This document shows, piece after piece, positions 21,441 to 31,460 of a stretch of DNA of 64,000 nt. The position numbers and the translations under genes are program-made. The notes under the pieces are model-generated. The model was not told where the DNA came from. It saw only the letters and a list, made by a program, of their open reading frames with translations, and did no database searches. Within the stretch, counting starts at the first letter, position 1, and each line of letters opens with the position of its first letter. This stretch comes from Brucella pseudogrignonensis (GTDB lineage Bacteria; Pseudomonadota; Alphaproteobacteria; Rhizobiales; Rhizobiaceae), in assembly GCF_002252525.1 (NCBI RefSeq), contig NZ_NNRM01000016.1, forward strand, positions 107,644 through 171,643, in the 5' to 3' direction.

Positions 21441-21890
21441 GCCAGATTTTCCTTTCACGATATTCGCCCCGTGAAGCACCGTGCACCCGCACGAACAGTG
21501 CCCCAGCAATCCAAATCCACGCATCGCGTCAGCAAAACCGATTCTGTTTTTCCGACCCATGCTGTAGTTTGTCTTTGCGCTTTTGACTATAAATGGCTCC
21601 AAATCTGCGTAGAATTCTCTTTCAGCATTAACTGTCGAACAGCAAAAATCGGCGAAGTTATGATCGGGAGGGTCTTCCGATACCGCAAAAGGCCGTAAAT
21701 GCGCGCCTTTGGGCCATCATGGCGGAATCTATCTTGACTGTAATCGCTACTCTCACTATAGAAACGCGACTTTCCCAATAGGCCGCCTGTCCGAGATCGC
21801 GCGCCAGCAGCAGAAATACTGCTATGATTGCGTTGAATTCGGACATTCGAGTCGGGGCCTGAGAAACAAAAATTTGAAGGTGAGACCAAA
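21441..21890. other. divergent DUF3108/rpmB intergenic region
   Basis: The 450-base gap holds a strong sigma-70-type promoter for rpmB at 21734-21762 and about 130 bases of 5' leader. No conserved leader structure is evident by eye. The half nearer DUF3108 shows no supported element. Confidence 0.5.
21734..21762 (+). promoter_or_regulatory. sigma-70-type promoter of rpmB
   Basis: TTGACT at 21734-21739 and TATAGA at 21757-21762 are separated by exactly 17 bases, an excellent consensus match 130 bases upstream of the L28 start. Confidence 0.8.
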
Positions 21891-22184
21891 ATGTCCCGCG
21901 CTTGTGAATTGACCGGCACCTCGGTCCAGTACGGCAACAATGTAAGCCACGCGAACAACCGTACGCGTCGTCGCTTTCTGCCGAACCTCTGCAACGTTAC
22001 GCTGATGTCCGAAGTTCTCGGCCAGAGCTATCGTCTGCGCATCTCCGCTTCTGCTCTGCGTTCGGTTGAGCATCGCGGTGGTCTTGATGCATTCCTCGTC
22101 AAGTCTGACGACAAGGAACTTTCGCAGCGCGCTCGCCTGCTGAAGCGTCAGATCGCTAAGAAGCAGGCTGAAGCTGCTGCATAA
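21891..22184 (+). CDS. rpmB: 50S ribosomal protein L28
   Basis: L28 is a small basic protein of the large ribosomal subunit. The 97 residues begin [20 protein letters not shown] and contain [11 protein letters not shown] and [20 protein letters not shown], the standard features of alphaproteobacterial L28. AAGGTGAG lies just upstream of the ATG. It is followed by a strong terminator and appears monocistronic. Confidence 0.97.
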   Translation: MSRACELTGTSVQYGNNVSHANNRTRRRFLPNLCNVTLMSEVLGQSYRLRISASALRSVEHRGGLDAFLVKSDDKELSQRARLLKRQIAKKQAEAAA

Positions 22185-22208
22185 GCAATCAGCTTTTTAA
22201 AGTTTGAC

Positions 22209-22238
22209 AAAAAAGGCTGACTCGCGTCAGCCTTTTTT
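22209..22238. terminator. rpmB terminator
   Basis: AAAAAAGGCTGAC pairs with GTCAGCCTTTTTT around a TCGC loop. The T tract ends directly at the first base of the candidate preQ1 riboswitch. Confidence 0.93.
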
Positions 22239-22268
22239 GCTGGTTCCATCACCCAGGATAAAAAAATG
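22239..22268 (+). ncRNA. candidate preQ1-I riboswitch controlling the queuosine-precursor transporter
   Basis: The RNA from 22241 reads CUGG (P1 5' strand), UUCCAUCAC (loop), CCAG (P1 3' strand), then GAUAAAAAA and the AUG start codon. This matches the preQ1 class-I layout, for example the Bacillus subtilis aptamer with GAGG-UUC...CAC-CCUC-UAUAAAAAA: the same UUC after the GG, a C directly before the 3' strand where the ligand-pairing C lies, and an A-rich third loop. Loop bases CAU are complementary to the AUG start codon, so the pseudoknot would hide the start codon. The loop is shorter than in the studied aptamers (9 against 10-12). AGGA at the end of P1 is the only ribosome site. Confidence 0.7.
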
Positions 22269-22931
22269 CCTATTACAGGTCCTTCTTTTGCCCGGCTATT
22301 GCCGGCGGTGATAGCGATGTGTGCAGCTGTGGCTGCATCGAACATCCTTGTCCAATATCCTTTCCAGCATTTTGGCCTTGGTGAACTGCTCACCTATGGT
22401 GCTTTCACCTATCCGGTGGCATTCCTCGTCAATGATCTGACGAATCGCCGCTTCGGTCCATCAGCCGCACGCAAGGTCGTCTATGCCGGTTTTGTGCTGG
22501 GCGTCCTCATGTCGATCTGGCTTGCAACCCCGCGTATTGCCATTGCATCCGGCTCGGCATTCCTGATCGCACAGCTCATGGATATTACAGTCTTCAACAG
22601 CCTGCGTCAGAAGACCTGGTGGAAGGCACCCTTCGCAGCTGCAATGTTCGGCTCGGTCGTTGATACGATCCTGTTCTTCTCCATCGCCTTTGCTGCAAGC
22701 TTTGCGTGGATCGACGCGATGACCGGCATGCCCGATTCGTCGCTGGCAGAACCCGCCTCGTTCCTTGGCCTTGGCGTACCCCTCTGGGCTTCACTGGCTT
22801 TCGGTGACTTCTTCGTAAAGGTCGTGATGGGAACGCTGATGCTGGTACCTTATGGTGCCATTCTGGCGATTTTCGCACCGGCACTCTATGCGCCAGACCG
22901 CGTCAACGCTGCGAAAAACACTAATCTTTAG
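22266..22931 (+). CDS. queuosine precursor transporter (VUT family, YhhQ/COG1738)
   Basis: The 221-residue membrane protein has about six membrane segments and the VUT-family features ASNILVQYPF, LTYGAFTYPVAFLVNDLTNR and QLMDITVFNSLR. YhhQ-type members import the 7-deazaguanine precursors preQ0/preQ1 for queuosine tRNA modification. The putative preQ1-I riboswitch immediately before and over the start codon fits this role: excess precursor would shut off its own importer. The ATG at 22266 is the only reasonable start. Confidence 0.88.
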   Translation: MPITGPSFARLLPAVIAMCAAVAASNILVQYPFQHFGLGELLTYGAFTYPVAFLVNDLTNRRFGPSAARKVVYAGFVLGVLMSIWLATPRIAIASGSAFLIAQLMDITVFNSLRQKTWWKAPFAAAMFGSVVDTILFFSIAFAASFAWIDAMTGMPDSSLAEPASFLGLGVPLWASLAFGDFFVKVVMGTLMLVPYGAILAIFAPALYAPDRVNAAKNTNL

Positions 22932-23008
22932 AAGTCACGATCCGTTGATCTGAAAAGAAATTGGTTTTTCTCAGCGAGTAAAGCCTATAAGAACCGCGCT
23001 TCGATAAA

Positions 23009-23032
23009 AAGACGGATGATCTTCCGTCTTTC
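23009..23032. terminator. terminator after the queuosine-precursor transporter gene
   Basis: AAAGACGGA (23009-23017) pairs with TCCGTCTTT (23024-23032) and is followed by CTTT. It lies about 80 bases after the transporter stop codon. Confidence 0.75.
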
Positions 23033-23149
23033 TTTATCGGGGCCATTTTCTATATTGTTCACAAGAAGCATGATCCGCGAAGATTTATTTCCTTAGCGGT
23101 CTTAATGCTTCTTCGTTGAGATATTTATATTTAGATAAGGATGAATTAG

Positions 23150-23890
23150 ATGTCCTTTAATAAGGAAAAACTTCCGCTCGTCATTATTACCGGCGCAAGT
23201 TCTGGCATTGGCTTGGCTACTGCGAAGATGTTTGCCGATCGCGGCCATCCGTTGCTGCTTCTTGCGCGTCGACTGGACGTCATGGAAAAGCTCAACCTGC
23301 CCAACACGCTCTGCAAGTCGGTCGACGTAACCGACCGAAAGGCGCTTGTAACGGCAGTTCAGGAAGCCGAAGCCAAGTTCGGCCCTGCGGATGTCATCGT
23401 CAACAATGCCGGTATCATGTTGCTGGGCGATGCAACGAAGCAGAACCCGGATGAATGGGACCGGATGCTTGAGGTCAATGTCAAAGGCCTTCTCAATGGC
23501 ATCCATGCCGTCTCGGCAGGCATGGTGGCACGCAAACATGGCACCATCATTAACATCAGCTCCGTGGCAGGTCGCAAGACATTCGCTAATCATGTGGCCT
23601 ATACGGCCACGAAATTCGCCGTACACGGGCTTTCTGAGAATCTGCGTGAGGAACTCTCGCCGCATGACGTTCGCGTTGTGACGATAGCTCCAGGTGCCGT
23701 CGAGACCGAACTTCTCAGCCACACCAACGACGCAGGCATCAAGGCAGGCTATGAAGCGTGGAAGAAGGATATGGGTGCGCCTGTGCTTTCAGCGGACGAC
23801 GTTGCCCGCGCCATTGTCTATGCTTATGACCAGCCACAGGGCGTCTGCATTCGCGAAATCGTGCTCGCGGCAACCCGCCAGCAGGCTTAA
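23150..23890 (+). CDS. SDR-family NAD(P)-dependent oxidoreductase (YdfG-like)
   Basis: This 246-residue classical short-chain dehydrogenase has TGASSGIGLATAKMF (cofactor binding) near residue 16, NNAGIMLLG, the catalytic Ser in INISSVAGR and YxxxK in VAYTATKFAV. The family includes 3-hydroxy acid/serine dehydrogenases and many unassigned reductases; the sequence alone does not fix the substrate. It stands alone, with terminators on both sides. Confidence 0.88.
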   Translation: MSFNKEKLPLVIITGASSGIGLATAKMFADRGHPLLLLARRLDVMEKLNLPNTLCKSVDVTDRKALVTAVQEAEAKFGPADVIVNNAGIMLLGDATKQNPDEWDRMLEVNVKGLLNGIHAVSAGMVARKHGTIINISSVAGRKTFANHVAYTATKFAVHGLSENLREELSPHDVRVVTIAPGAVETELLSHTNDAGIKAGYEAWKKDMGAPVLSADDVARAIVYAYDQPQGVCIREIVLAATRQQA

Positions 23891-23897
23891 AAGAGGC

Positions 23898-23950
23898 CCG
23901 AAAGCGCTTTCCCAAAAGTGGAATCCGGTTTTAAGATAAAATGCGCGCTC
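23898..23950 (+). repeat. dispersed repeat, degenerate copy 3
   Basis: GAAAGCGCTTTCCCAAAAGT and GGAATCCGGTTTTAAGATAA, then AATGCGCGCTC, align with the repeat core but with several changes, so this is an old or divergent copy. Confidence 0.5.
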
Positions 23951-23971
23951 AAAATGCCCCTCTATCTTATG

Positions 23972-24006
23972 CCAAAACTCCATGAGTATGGTTCATGGAG
24001 TTTTGG
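23972..24006. terminator. bidirectional terminator between the SDR gene and cobT
   Basis: CCAAAACTCCATGA pairs perfectly with TCATGGAGTTTTGG over 14 bases around a 7-base loop. It lies between convergent genes and can end both transcripts. Confidence 0.85.
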
Positions 24007-24070
24007 TTAAGCCCGAGCGGCCATTGGACTTTTTCAAGGCGTGATGCGCCAGTGTCTCGGCGCCTTGGTA

Positions 24071-25984
24071 TTATCGTCCGCCTGCGCGACGGCGTCCGCG
24101 GCCTTTGCCTTCTGCGCCCCGTTCTTCGAACAGGGATGCAAGCTGCTCGGTCATTGCACCGGCCAGCTCTTCCGCGTCCACGATGGTCACGGCACGCTGA
24201 TAATAGCGGGTGACGTCATGACCGATACCAATAGCGATCAGCTCAACCGGCGAACGGGTTTCGATCTCTTCGATGACCGCGCGTAAGTGGCGCTCAAGAT
24301 AATTGCCCGGATTGACCGAAAGCGTTGAATCATCCACCGGCGCACCGTCGGAAATCATCATCAGGATCTTGCGCTGTTCAGGACGAGCCAACAGGCGCTG
24401 ATGCGCCCAGATCAGCGCTTCACCGTCGATATTTTCCTTGAGCAGGCCTTCGCGCATCATCAGGCCGAGATTGCGTCGTGCGCGGCGCCATGGCGCGTCT
24501 GCCCTCTTATAGATGATATGGCGCAAATCGTTGAGGCGGCCCGGATTGGACGGCTTGCCACGACCCAGCCATGCTTCGCGCGACTGACCACCCTTCCAAG
24601 CCTTTGTGGTGAAGCCGAGGATTTCGACCTTCACGCCGCAACGCTCCAGCGTGCGGGCAAGAATATCGGCGCAGGTCGCTGCAACCGTGATCGGACGACC
24701 ACGCATCGAACCGGAATTATCGATAACCAGCGTTACGACCGTATCACGGAAATCCGTATCGCGTTCCATCTTGTAGGAAAGCGGCTGTGTTGGGTCGATA
24801 ACGATACGCACAAGACGTGCACTATCGAGATAGCCCTCTTCCAGATCAAAATCCCAGGAACGGCTCTGCTGCGCCATCAGACGGCGCTGCAGACGGTTTG
24901 CGAGACGTCCAACAACGCCCTGCAGATTGGCCAGCTGCTTGTCGAGGAAGCCGCGCAGACGATCAAGCTCAGCCTCATCGCACAGATCGGTGGCTTCTAC
25001 TTCCTCATCGAATTCGCGCGTGAAAACATTGTAATCGACATGCTCTGCGAAATTGGCAAAAGGCTGGTTCTGACGGCGCGTGTCGCCCGGCGTTTCCGCA
25101 TCGACATCTTCGCTGTCGTCCATATCGTCGGAAGCCGCATCGGCGGCATCCATTTCGCCCTGTTCGCCTTCTTCGCTGGAACTGTCCGATTCTTCGCTTT
25201 CAGCCGAATCAGAGCCTTCCTGGCTTTCTTCGCCGCCTTCCTCATTTTCGTCTGAGTCGGGCGTCTGTTCGTTATCTTCGTCCTGCTCGTCGCTTTGCTC
25301 TTCCTGAGAAAGCTCCTCGGCCATATCCATGGAAGCGAGCATATCGCGCACGGTGCGTGCAAAAGCCTGCTGATCTTCCAGATTTTCGCCAAGACGGGCA
25401 AGCTCTGCACCGGCCTTTTGTTCGATCCACTCGCGCCAGAGATCTAGCACAGGGCCAGCTTCGACAGGAGCTTTGCGACCTGTCAGTTTTTCGCGCAACA
25501 GAAGCGAGATCGCTTCTTCAAGCGGCGCATCTTCCTTGTCGGTCACATCGGAGAAATTGGCGCGGGCATATTTATCTGCGAGCATAGTCGCAAGATTATC
25601 GGCAACACCGGCCATTGCGCGGGCACCAATGGATTCCACACGCGCTTGCTCGACCGCATCATAGATTGCGCGCGCCTGTTTGCCTTCCGGCGCTAGGCTT
25701 GCGTGAATACGGGCATTATGGCGCGCCTGTCGCAGCGCCATGGAATCACCCAGACCGCGCGTAACGGCAACATCATGCGCCGTCGGACGTTTTGGCAGAT
25801 CAGGCAGGCGGGCACGATTGGCGGTCAGCGCCGGACGATCATTGCTGAAAGCCACTTCCAGCTCATTCTCGCCGGAAATAGCGCGCATGGTCGCGGTCAT
25901 TGCCCGCTTGAACGGTTCGGAATCAACCGGCCCGTTTTTACGCTCGCGCGAATTATCGCCTATTGCTGACTTCTGGCCCGACAT
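24071..25984 (-). CDS. cobT: cobaltochelatase subunit CobT
   Basis: CobT with CobS and CobN inserts Co2+ into hydrogenobyrinic acid a,c-diamide in aerobic cobalamin synthesis. The 637 residues comprise an N-terminal helical region, a very acidic central stretch at about 220-300 (many Glu, Asp and Ser), and a C-terminal von Willebrand A domain with the metal-ion-dependent adhesion site [10 protein letters not shown] and ISDGAPVDD. The C-terminus ends in a basic [10 protein letters not shown]. It follows cobS by 63 bases. The other cob genes are not in the window. Confidence 0.95.
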   Translation of the reverse strand: MSGQKSAIGDNSRERKNGPVDSEPFKRAMTATMRAISGENELEVAFSNDRPALTANRARLPDLPKRPTAHDVAVTRGLGDSMALRQARHNARIHASLAPEGKQARAIYDAVEQARVESIGARAMAGVADNLATMLADKYARANFSDVTDKEDAPLEEAISLLLREKLTGRKAPVEAGPVLDLWREWIEQKAGAELARLGENLEDQQAFARTVRDMLASMDMAEELSQEEQSDEQDEDNEQTPDSDENEEGGEESQEGSDSAESEESDSSSEEGEQGEMDAADAASDDMDDSEDVDAETPGDTRRQNQPFANFAEHVDYNVFTREFDEEVEATDLCDEAELDRLRGFLDKQLANLQGVVGRLANRLQRRLMAQQSRSWDFDLEEGYLDSARLVRIVIDPTQPLSYKMERDTDFRDTVVTLVIDNSGSMRGRPITVAATCADILARTLERCGVKVEILGFTTKAWKGGQSREAWLGRGKPSNPGRLNDLRHIIYKRADAPWRRARRNLGLMMREGLLKENIDGEALIWAHQRLLARPEQRKILMMISDGAPVDDSTLSVNPGNYLERHLRAVIEEIETRSPVELIAIGIGHDVTRYYQRAVTIVDAEELAGAMTEQLASLFEERGAEGKGRGRRRAGGR

Positions 25985-26047
25985 CTGCCTATCCTGACTT
26001 TATACAAAGCACCGCCGCCCGTTATGGGCGGCAGGTTTCATCCAGCC

Positions 26048-27082
<1,035 letters not shown>

Positions 27083-27177
27083 TCAGGGAGCCTTTCGGTG
27101 AACCGGATGACGCCCTTCTGTTCAGTTGCGGGCATCCGTAATCGCATCTGCGCGCAAGCGCAGTAGATGAATGTCCG

Positions 27178-27200
27178 TCAGGGCATTGAACATGCCCTGA
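27178..27200. terminator. hairpin between J-domain gene and cobS
   Basis: TCAGGGCAT pairs with ATGCCCTGA around TGAAC. There is no T tract on either side, so it may stabilise or separate the two messages rather than terminate them. Confidence 0.35.
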
Positions 27201-27229
27201 TACTCGGCCTCATAAAGCCCACAGAGGCT

Positions 27230-27862
27230 TTAGCAAAAACCTGCTGTCTTGAGCAATTGATAAGCCTGAATGACCTCGCGAAATCTTTCTTCAGACCCGC
27301 GGTCACCACCATTTGCATCGGGATGGTGTTGCTTCACAAGTTCTTTATAGCGCGACTTAATCATATCGCTAGTCGAATTTGCATCAAGACCGAGCGTCGC
27401 AAGCGCCTTTACTTCCAAAGTGCGCGGTTTACGCTGCACAGCTTTGGCAGTACCGGGATTGCTTTTCGCATCTTTGACGAAATTGAACGGATCGCGCAGA
27501 CGATTGTGATAGGCAGCCGAACCCGAACGACGGGTCGCCATATCCGGCGACGTGCGTGCGGAAGCGGTGGAGTTGGATGCCGTCGACCAAGTCGGGCGAT
27601 TGCCAGTGATCGCATCCTTCTGGAATTTCGAGATTTCGCCGTCGGACAAACCGGAGAAATAATTGAAATTCTTATTATATTCCCGGACATGATCCACGCA
27701 GAAATGAAGGTATTCACCCTCGCGCATGCGCCCGACCGGCGCACGATGCGTGCCCGGCTTATCGCAACCGTCCCACTGGCAGCAGGGACCGCTGGACTTC
27801 TTTTCCGCTTCCTTCTTGGGACGGATGCGGATGCTGTCGAAAAGTTTTGAGTGCGTTGTCAT
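27230..27862 (-). CDS. J-domain protein with N-terminal cysteine cluster
   Basis: The 210-residue protein has a J domain at its C-terminus (residues about 148-210: KALATLGLDANSTSDMIKSR, then KELVKQHHPDANGGD with the HPD triad that stimulates DnaK). The N-terminal half has a compact set of possible metal ligands: CCQWDGCDKPGTHRAP, then YLHFCVDHV near residues 27-60. A C-terminal rather than N-terminal J domain is unusual for DnaJ-class proteins and marks a family common in Hyphomicrobiales. It lies upstream of cobS on the same strand; a role in cobaltochelatase assembly is possible but unproven. Confidence 0.85.
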   Translation of the reverse strand: MTTHSKLFDSIRIRPKKEAEKKSSGPCCQWDGCDKPGTHRAPVGRMREGEYLHFCVDHVREYNKNFNYFSGLSDGEISKFQKDAITGNRPTWSTASNSTASARTSPDMATRRSGSAAYHNRLRDPFNFVKDAKSNPGTAKAVQRKPRTLEVKALATLGLDANSTSDMIKSRYKELVKQHHPDANGGDRGSEERFREVIQAYQLLKTAGFC

Positions 27863-28049
27863 CGAATCGGATTATGCGAATTAAGAGTGACTAAACAAGA
27901 ATTGACATTTCATCCTGAATGGTTTTGGCCATGAATTCAGGGCGAAATTTTGATGCAGATTGCAATTCCTGTGCGGATTTGCCCCACGGGTTGCCGCCGA
28001 GGCGACGTCTATATGAGGCACAACGTCTATATGGGGAGAACTGGCCAAA

Positions 28050-28364
28050 ATGTCCATTCACAATAGCAAACAATCTTCAATGGAAGCCAAGCTTAGTGCA
28101 GCTTTCTCTCCGGAACGGCTTGAAATCATAAATGAAAGCCACCTCCATGCAGGCCATCATCACGAAGATCGTGGCCATCATGAGGTCTATGATGGTACCG
28201 GCGAAACACATTTTCGCGTGCGCATCGTATCTGCCAAGTTTGAGGGTATGAGTCGCATCGCGCGCCATCGCGCCATCAACGATCTTTTAAAAGAAGAGCT
28301 GGAAACCGGCGTTCACGCACTCGCACTGGAACCTACCGCGCCCGGTGAAACGACGCGCCGCTGA
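28050..28364 (+). CDS. BolA-family protein
   Basis: BolA-like proteins bind monothiol glutaredoxins and take part in iron-sulfur handling and stress regulation. The 104 residues contain the family core RLEIINESHLHAGHHHED followed by ETHFRVRIVSAKFEGMSRIA and RHRAINDLLKEEL. The extra histidines in HAGHHHEDRGHH add to the usual ligand. It is divergent from the J-domain gene. GGGGAGAAC lies about 10 bases before the ATG. Confidence 0.92.
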   Translation: MSIHNSKQSSMEAKLSAAFSPERLEIINESHLHAGHHHEDRGHHEVYDGTGETHFRVRIVSAKFEGMSRIARHRAINDLLKEELETGVHALALEPTAPGETTRR

Positions 28365-28368
28365 TGTT

Positions 28369-28875
28369 TTATGCTGACGCCTTAAGCCATTTGCGCAGAC
28401 GACCACGCGCATTGGCATAGGGCGAGGACGTGTTGAACTGGATCATGCGGCCCAGCGTATATTTTTCATACCAGAGGACGCCGTAAAGCTCAGTGTCCGT
28501 GCGCGCCTTGATTAAGGTCAGCAGCGCATTCTTTGCCGTTTCAAATCGCGATAAAAGCGCTTCAAAGGATAGCGTTTCGTAATCCCGGTAAAACTTGGCC
28601 GCTAAAGCACCAAGTTCATTCCATTTAAAATCTGTTTCCGGAAAATCGACTGCAAGCCCCTGATCACGCCGCTCGCACCATTTGAGCACCAGCTCGTTCC
28701 ATCCGGTCAGATAGGCGACGAGATCATGCACGCTCATCAGCGTGCCCTTTGCATGACCTTCCATGGTTCTGGATTTGGCCTGCTCCGGCTTAACGCGTGA
28801 AAGATCGAGCACGAGCCGCGCATAATTTGTTTCAATTGCCTCAAGCAGTTCGTGTTTGCTGGATGGCACAGCCAT
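28369..28875 (-). CDS. ClbS/DfsB-family four-helix-bundle protein
   Basis: The 168 residues match the ClbS/DfsB (DUF1706) family in length and in SVHDLVAYLTGWNELVLKWC and LYGVLWYEKYTLGRMIQFNT. Named members are ClbS, a cyclopropane hydrolase giving colibactin resistance, and DfsB; most homologues are uncharacterised. The start codon overlaps the stop of the upstream CNNM gene by one base, so the two are coupled. Confidence 0.85.
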   Translation of the reverse strand: MAVPSSKHELLEAIETNYARLVLDLSRVKPEQAKSRTMEGHAKGTLMSVHDLVAYLTGWNELVLKWCERRDQGLAVDFPETDFKWNELGALAAKFYRDYETLSFEALLSRFETAKNALLTLIKARTDTELYGVLWYEKYTLGRMIQFNTSSPYANARGRLRKWLKASA

Positions 28876-30188
28876 CAGGATGAAACCTTCGCAACGACGA
28901 CACCAGAAAGCGGTTTGCCATCGGCATCCAGCGGCACGATGCGCAGACGTGTGAGGCGGTTCTTTTCTTTTTTCAGCACCGAGAAGCGCTTTCCGTGGAA
29001 GGTAAATGCCTGCTTCACTTCCGGTATGGTCTGCGTTTCATGAATCACCAGGCCGGCAACGGTGGTCGCTTCCTCATCCGGAAGCTTCCAGCCGAGCGCG
29101 CGGTTGAGATCACGGATCGGCAAAGAGCCATCGACCAGAATGGAACCATCCGGCTGCAACCGCAGACCCTGCATGTCGATATCGTGTTCATCGGAAATGT
29201 CGCCGACAATCTCTTCGAGAATATCTTCCAGCGTTACCAATCCCTGCACATCACCGTATTCGTCAACAACGACGGCAATATGCGCCTTGCGGCGAAGAAA
29301 CGCGTCAAGCTGGTCCTGAAGTGTGGTTGTGTCAGGCACAAACCACGGTTTGCGCGCCACTTTCATGATGTCGATGCGGGAAAAATCATTATCGACATCG
29401 TAAAGCGCGCGCAGCAGGTCCTTGGTATGGATGATGCCGACTATATTATCGATCTCATCCCGCCAGACCGGCATACGCGTGTGTGGGCTTGCAAGAATAT
29501 CACCGACGATCTGATCGGCAGGCGCATCAGCATTGATCGTGCCCATGGATGTGCGATGCACCATGACATCGCTGACTTCCAGTTCTTTAAGATCCAGCAG
29601 ACCGCCAAGCTGATCACGATCTTCCTTGATCAGCGATTTATCGCGGTGCAGCACTTCGACCGCACCGCGCAATTCTTCCTGTGCGGAAAGCATCGAACGG
29701 CCGGATGCGAGATTAACACCGAACAATCGGAGAATTTTGCGCACGATCCAGTTCACCAGCCCCGAAACCGGGCCGAGAAAAGTTACAACCGCTGAAACAG
29801 GGCGTGCAACATTCAACGAGAATCGGTCAGGGCTGGAAATGGCCCAGGATTTGGGCAGCACTTCAGCAAAAATGACCAGAATGATTGTCATCGCCAGCGT
29901 CGAATAAGCCACCCCTGCATCACCAAACAGGTGCAAGAAGATATTGGCAGCAATCGACGAGGCAAGAATATTGGCGAGGTTGTTGCCAATCAGAAGCACA
30001 CCGATCAGCCGGTCGCGCCTTCCAATGAGATATTGAACCACTGTTGCGCGTTCATCGCCATTATGCGCGTAAGTGAGCATTCGGGCGCGGGATGCGGCGG
30101 TCAGTGCCGTCTCCGCGCCGGAAAAAAAGCCCGACAGAATGATGCAGAGCAGGATGATGCCACACATGATCCATAGCTCGAAAATCAT
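28875..30188 (-). CDS. CNNM/CorC-family transporter (DUF21, CBS pair, CorC domain)
   Basis: The 437-residue inner-membrane protein has an N-terminal DUF21 domain (four hydrophobic segments, with GFFSGAETALTAASRARM near residue 20 and LIGVLLIGNNLANILASS), a CBS pair at about 200-325 (VMVHRTSM, VVDEYGDVQGLVTLEDILEE) and a C-terminal CorC/HlyC domain ending near GKPLSGVVV. Relatives are linked to Mg2+/Co2+ efflux. AAAGGAATACGAGA precedes the start. It lies 20 bases after aroB on the same strand. Confidence 0.92.
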   Translation of the reverse strand: MIFELWIMCGIILLCIILSGFFSGAETALTAASRARMLTYAHNGDERATVVQYLIGRRDRLIGVLLIGNNLANILASSIAANIFLHLFGDAGVAYSTLAMTIILVIFAEVLPKSWAISSPDRFSLNVARPVSAVVTFLGPVSGLVNWIVRKILRLFGVNLASGRSMLSAQEELRGAVEVLHRDKSLIKEDRDQLGGLLDLKELEVSDVMVHRTSMGTINADAPADQIVGDILASPHTRMPVWRDEIDNIVGIIHTKDLLRALYDVDNDFSRIDIMKVARKPWFVPDTTTLQDQLDAFLRRKAHIAVVVDEYGDVQGLVTLEDILEEIVGDISDEHDIDMQGLRLQPDGSILVDGSLPIRDLNRALGWKLPDEEATTVAGLVIHETQTIPEVKQAFTFHGKRFSVLKKEKNRLTRLRIVPLDADGKPLSGVVVAKVSS

Positions 30189-30207
30189 TCTCGTATTCCT
30201 TTCAGGG

Positions 30208-31338
30208 TCAGACGGAGAGGCGTTCCTTCAGAAATTCCAATACTGCTGCAGGCGGTACGTCCTTGGCAATGAAGGATTGACCGATGCCGTGCGTCAGAAT
30301 GAATGTCAGCGCGCCACGCGCCACTTTCTTGTCCTGTGCAATATAATCCATCAGCTTTTCAGCATCCGGCAGGCCACCCGGCACTTCATGCAACGATGTC
30401 GGCAGCCCGACAGCTTTCAGATGCGCTTCAACACGTTCGGCAGCCTCGACGCCACAAAGGTTCATCTTGACCGAAAAGCGATGCGCTAAGGCCATGCCAA
30501 TGGCAACGCCTTCGCCATGCACCAGACGGCTTGAATCATAGCCGGTCGCGGTTTCAAGCGCATGACCGAATGTGTGTCCGAGATTGAGCAAAGCACGGTC
30601 GCCATTCTCACGCTCGTCGCGCGCCACAACCGCGGCCTTCGAACGGCAGGATTCGGCAATTGCTTGTGTGCGTGCAGCACCACCTGCAAAGACTTCACCC
30701 CAGTTCTTTTCAAGCCAGGCGAAGAAATCCGGACGGTCAATCAGGCCGTATTTGGCCACTTCTGCATAGCCTGCCCGGAATTCACGCTCACTCAGTGTAT
30801 CAAGCACTTCCGTATCGGCCAGCACAAGCTGTGGCTGATAAAACACGCCGACAAGGTTCTTGCCAAACTGCGTGTTGATGCCGGTCTTGCCGCCAACGGA
30901 CGAATCCACCTGTGCAAGCAACGAGGTTGGCATCTGAACGAAATTCATGCCGCGACGTACGATACCGGCAACAAAGCCGGACAGATCACCCACAACACCG
31001 CCGCCAAAAGCCACAACCGCATCGCCACGTTCAAGACGAGCAGCCAGCACAGCATTGGTCACAGTTTCCAGTGTCGAGAAGGACTTTGACTTCTCACCGG
31101 GCGCCACAATAACCGGCGTGGATTCGATACCTGCACGGGCAAAACTTGCCCTCAGAGCTTCGAGATGAGCCTTGGCAACATTTTCGTCGGTGACGATTGC
31201 CACACGAATCCCCGGCAGACGCTTAGCGACTTCTTCGCCAGCGCGCGCGATCAGGCCTTTTCCGATCAGAATTTCATAGGATCGGTCCCCCAGCGAAACC
31301 GGAACTGTCACACTGTCGGCGCTCAAAGGGGTATTCAT
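30208..31338 (-). CDS. aroB: 3-dehydroquinate synthase
   Basis: AroB makes 3-dehydroquinate from DAHP, the second shikimate-pathway step, with NAD and a divalent metal. The 376 residues include [51 protein letters not shown] and the metal-ligand region [25 protein letters not shown] precedes the ATG. It follows aroK by about 120 bases that contain a repeat copy, and precedes the CNNM gene by 20 bases. Confidence 0.96.
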   Translation of the reverse strand: MNTPLSADSVTVPVSLGDRSYEILIGKGLIARAGEEVAKRLPGIRVAIVTDENVAKAHLEALRASFARAGIESTPVIVAPGEKSKSFSTLETVTNAVLAARLERGDAVVAFGGGVVGDLSGFVAGIVRRGMNFVQMPTSLLAQVDSSVGGKTGINTQFGKNLVGVFYQPQLVLADTEVLDTLSEREFRAGYAEVAKYGLIDRPDFFAWLEKNWGEVFAGGAARTQAIAESCRSKAAVVARDERENGDRALLNLGHTFGHALETATGYDSSRLVHGEGVAIGMALAHRFSVKMNLCGVEAAERVEAHLKAVGLPTSLHEVPGGLPDAEKLMDYIAQDKKVARGALTFILTHGIGQSFIAKDVPPAAVLEFLKERLSV

Positions 31339-31364
31339 GCAGATAGTCTCCTAATGCATGTTGC

Positions 31365-31458
31365 GGAAAATTTAGAAGCGGTTTTCCGATAACGACATGC
31401 GTAAAAACAACAAAATAGAGCGAGCGTGGCGTTTAAATTTAAGCGCGACACGCTCTAT
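31365..31458 (+). repeat. dispersed repeat, copy 4, with terminal hairpin
   Basis: AGAAGCGGTTTTCCGATAAC, then GACATGCGTAAAAACAA, is a divergent core. It is followed by a hairpin in which TAGAGCG (about 31416) pairs with CGCTCTA (about 31456). The same two-part layout occurs at 36297-36398. It fills the aroK-aroB gap. Confidence 0.75.
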
Positions 31459-31460
31459 TA

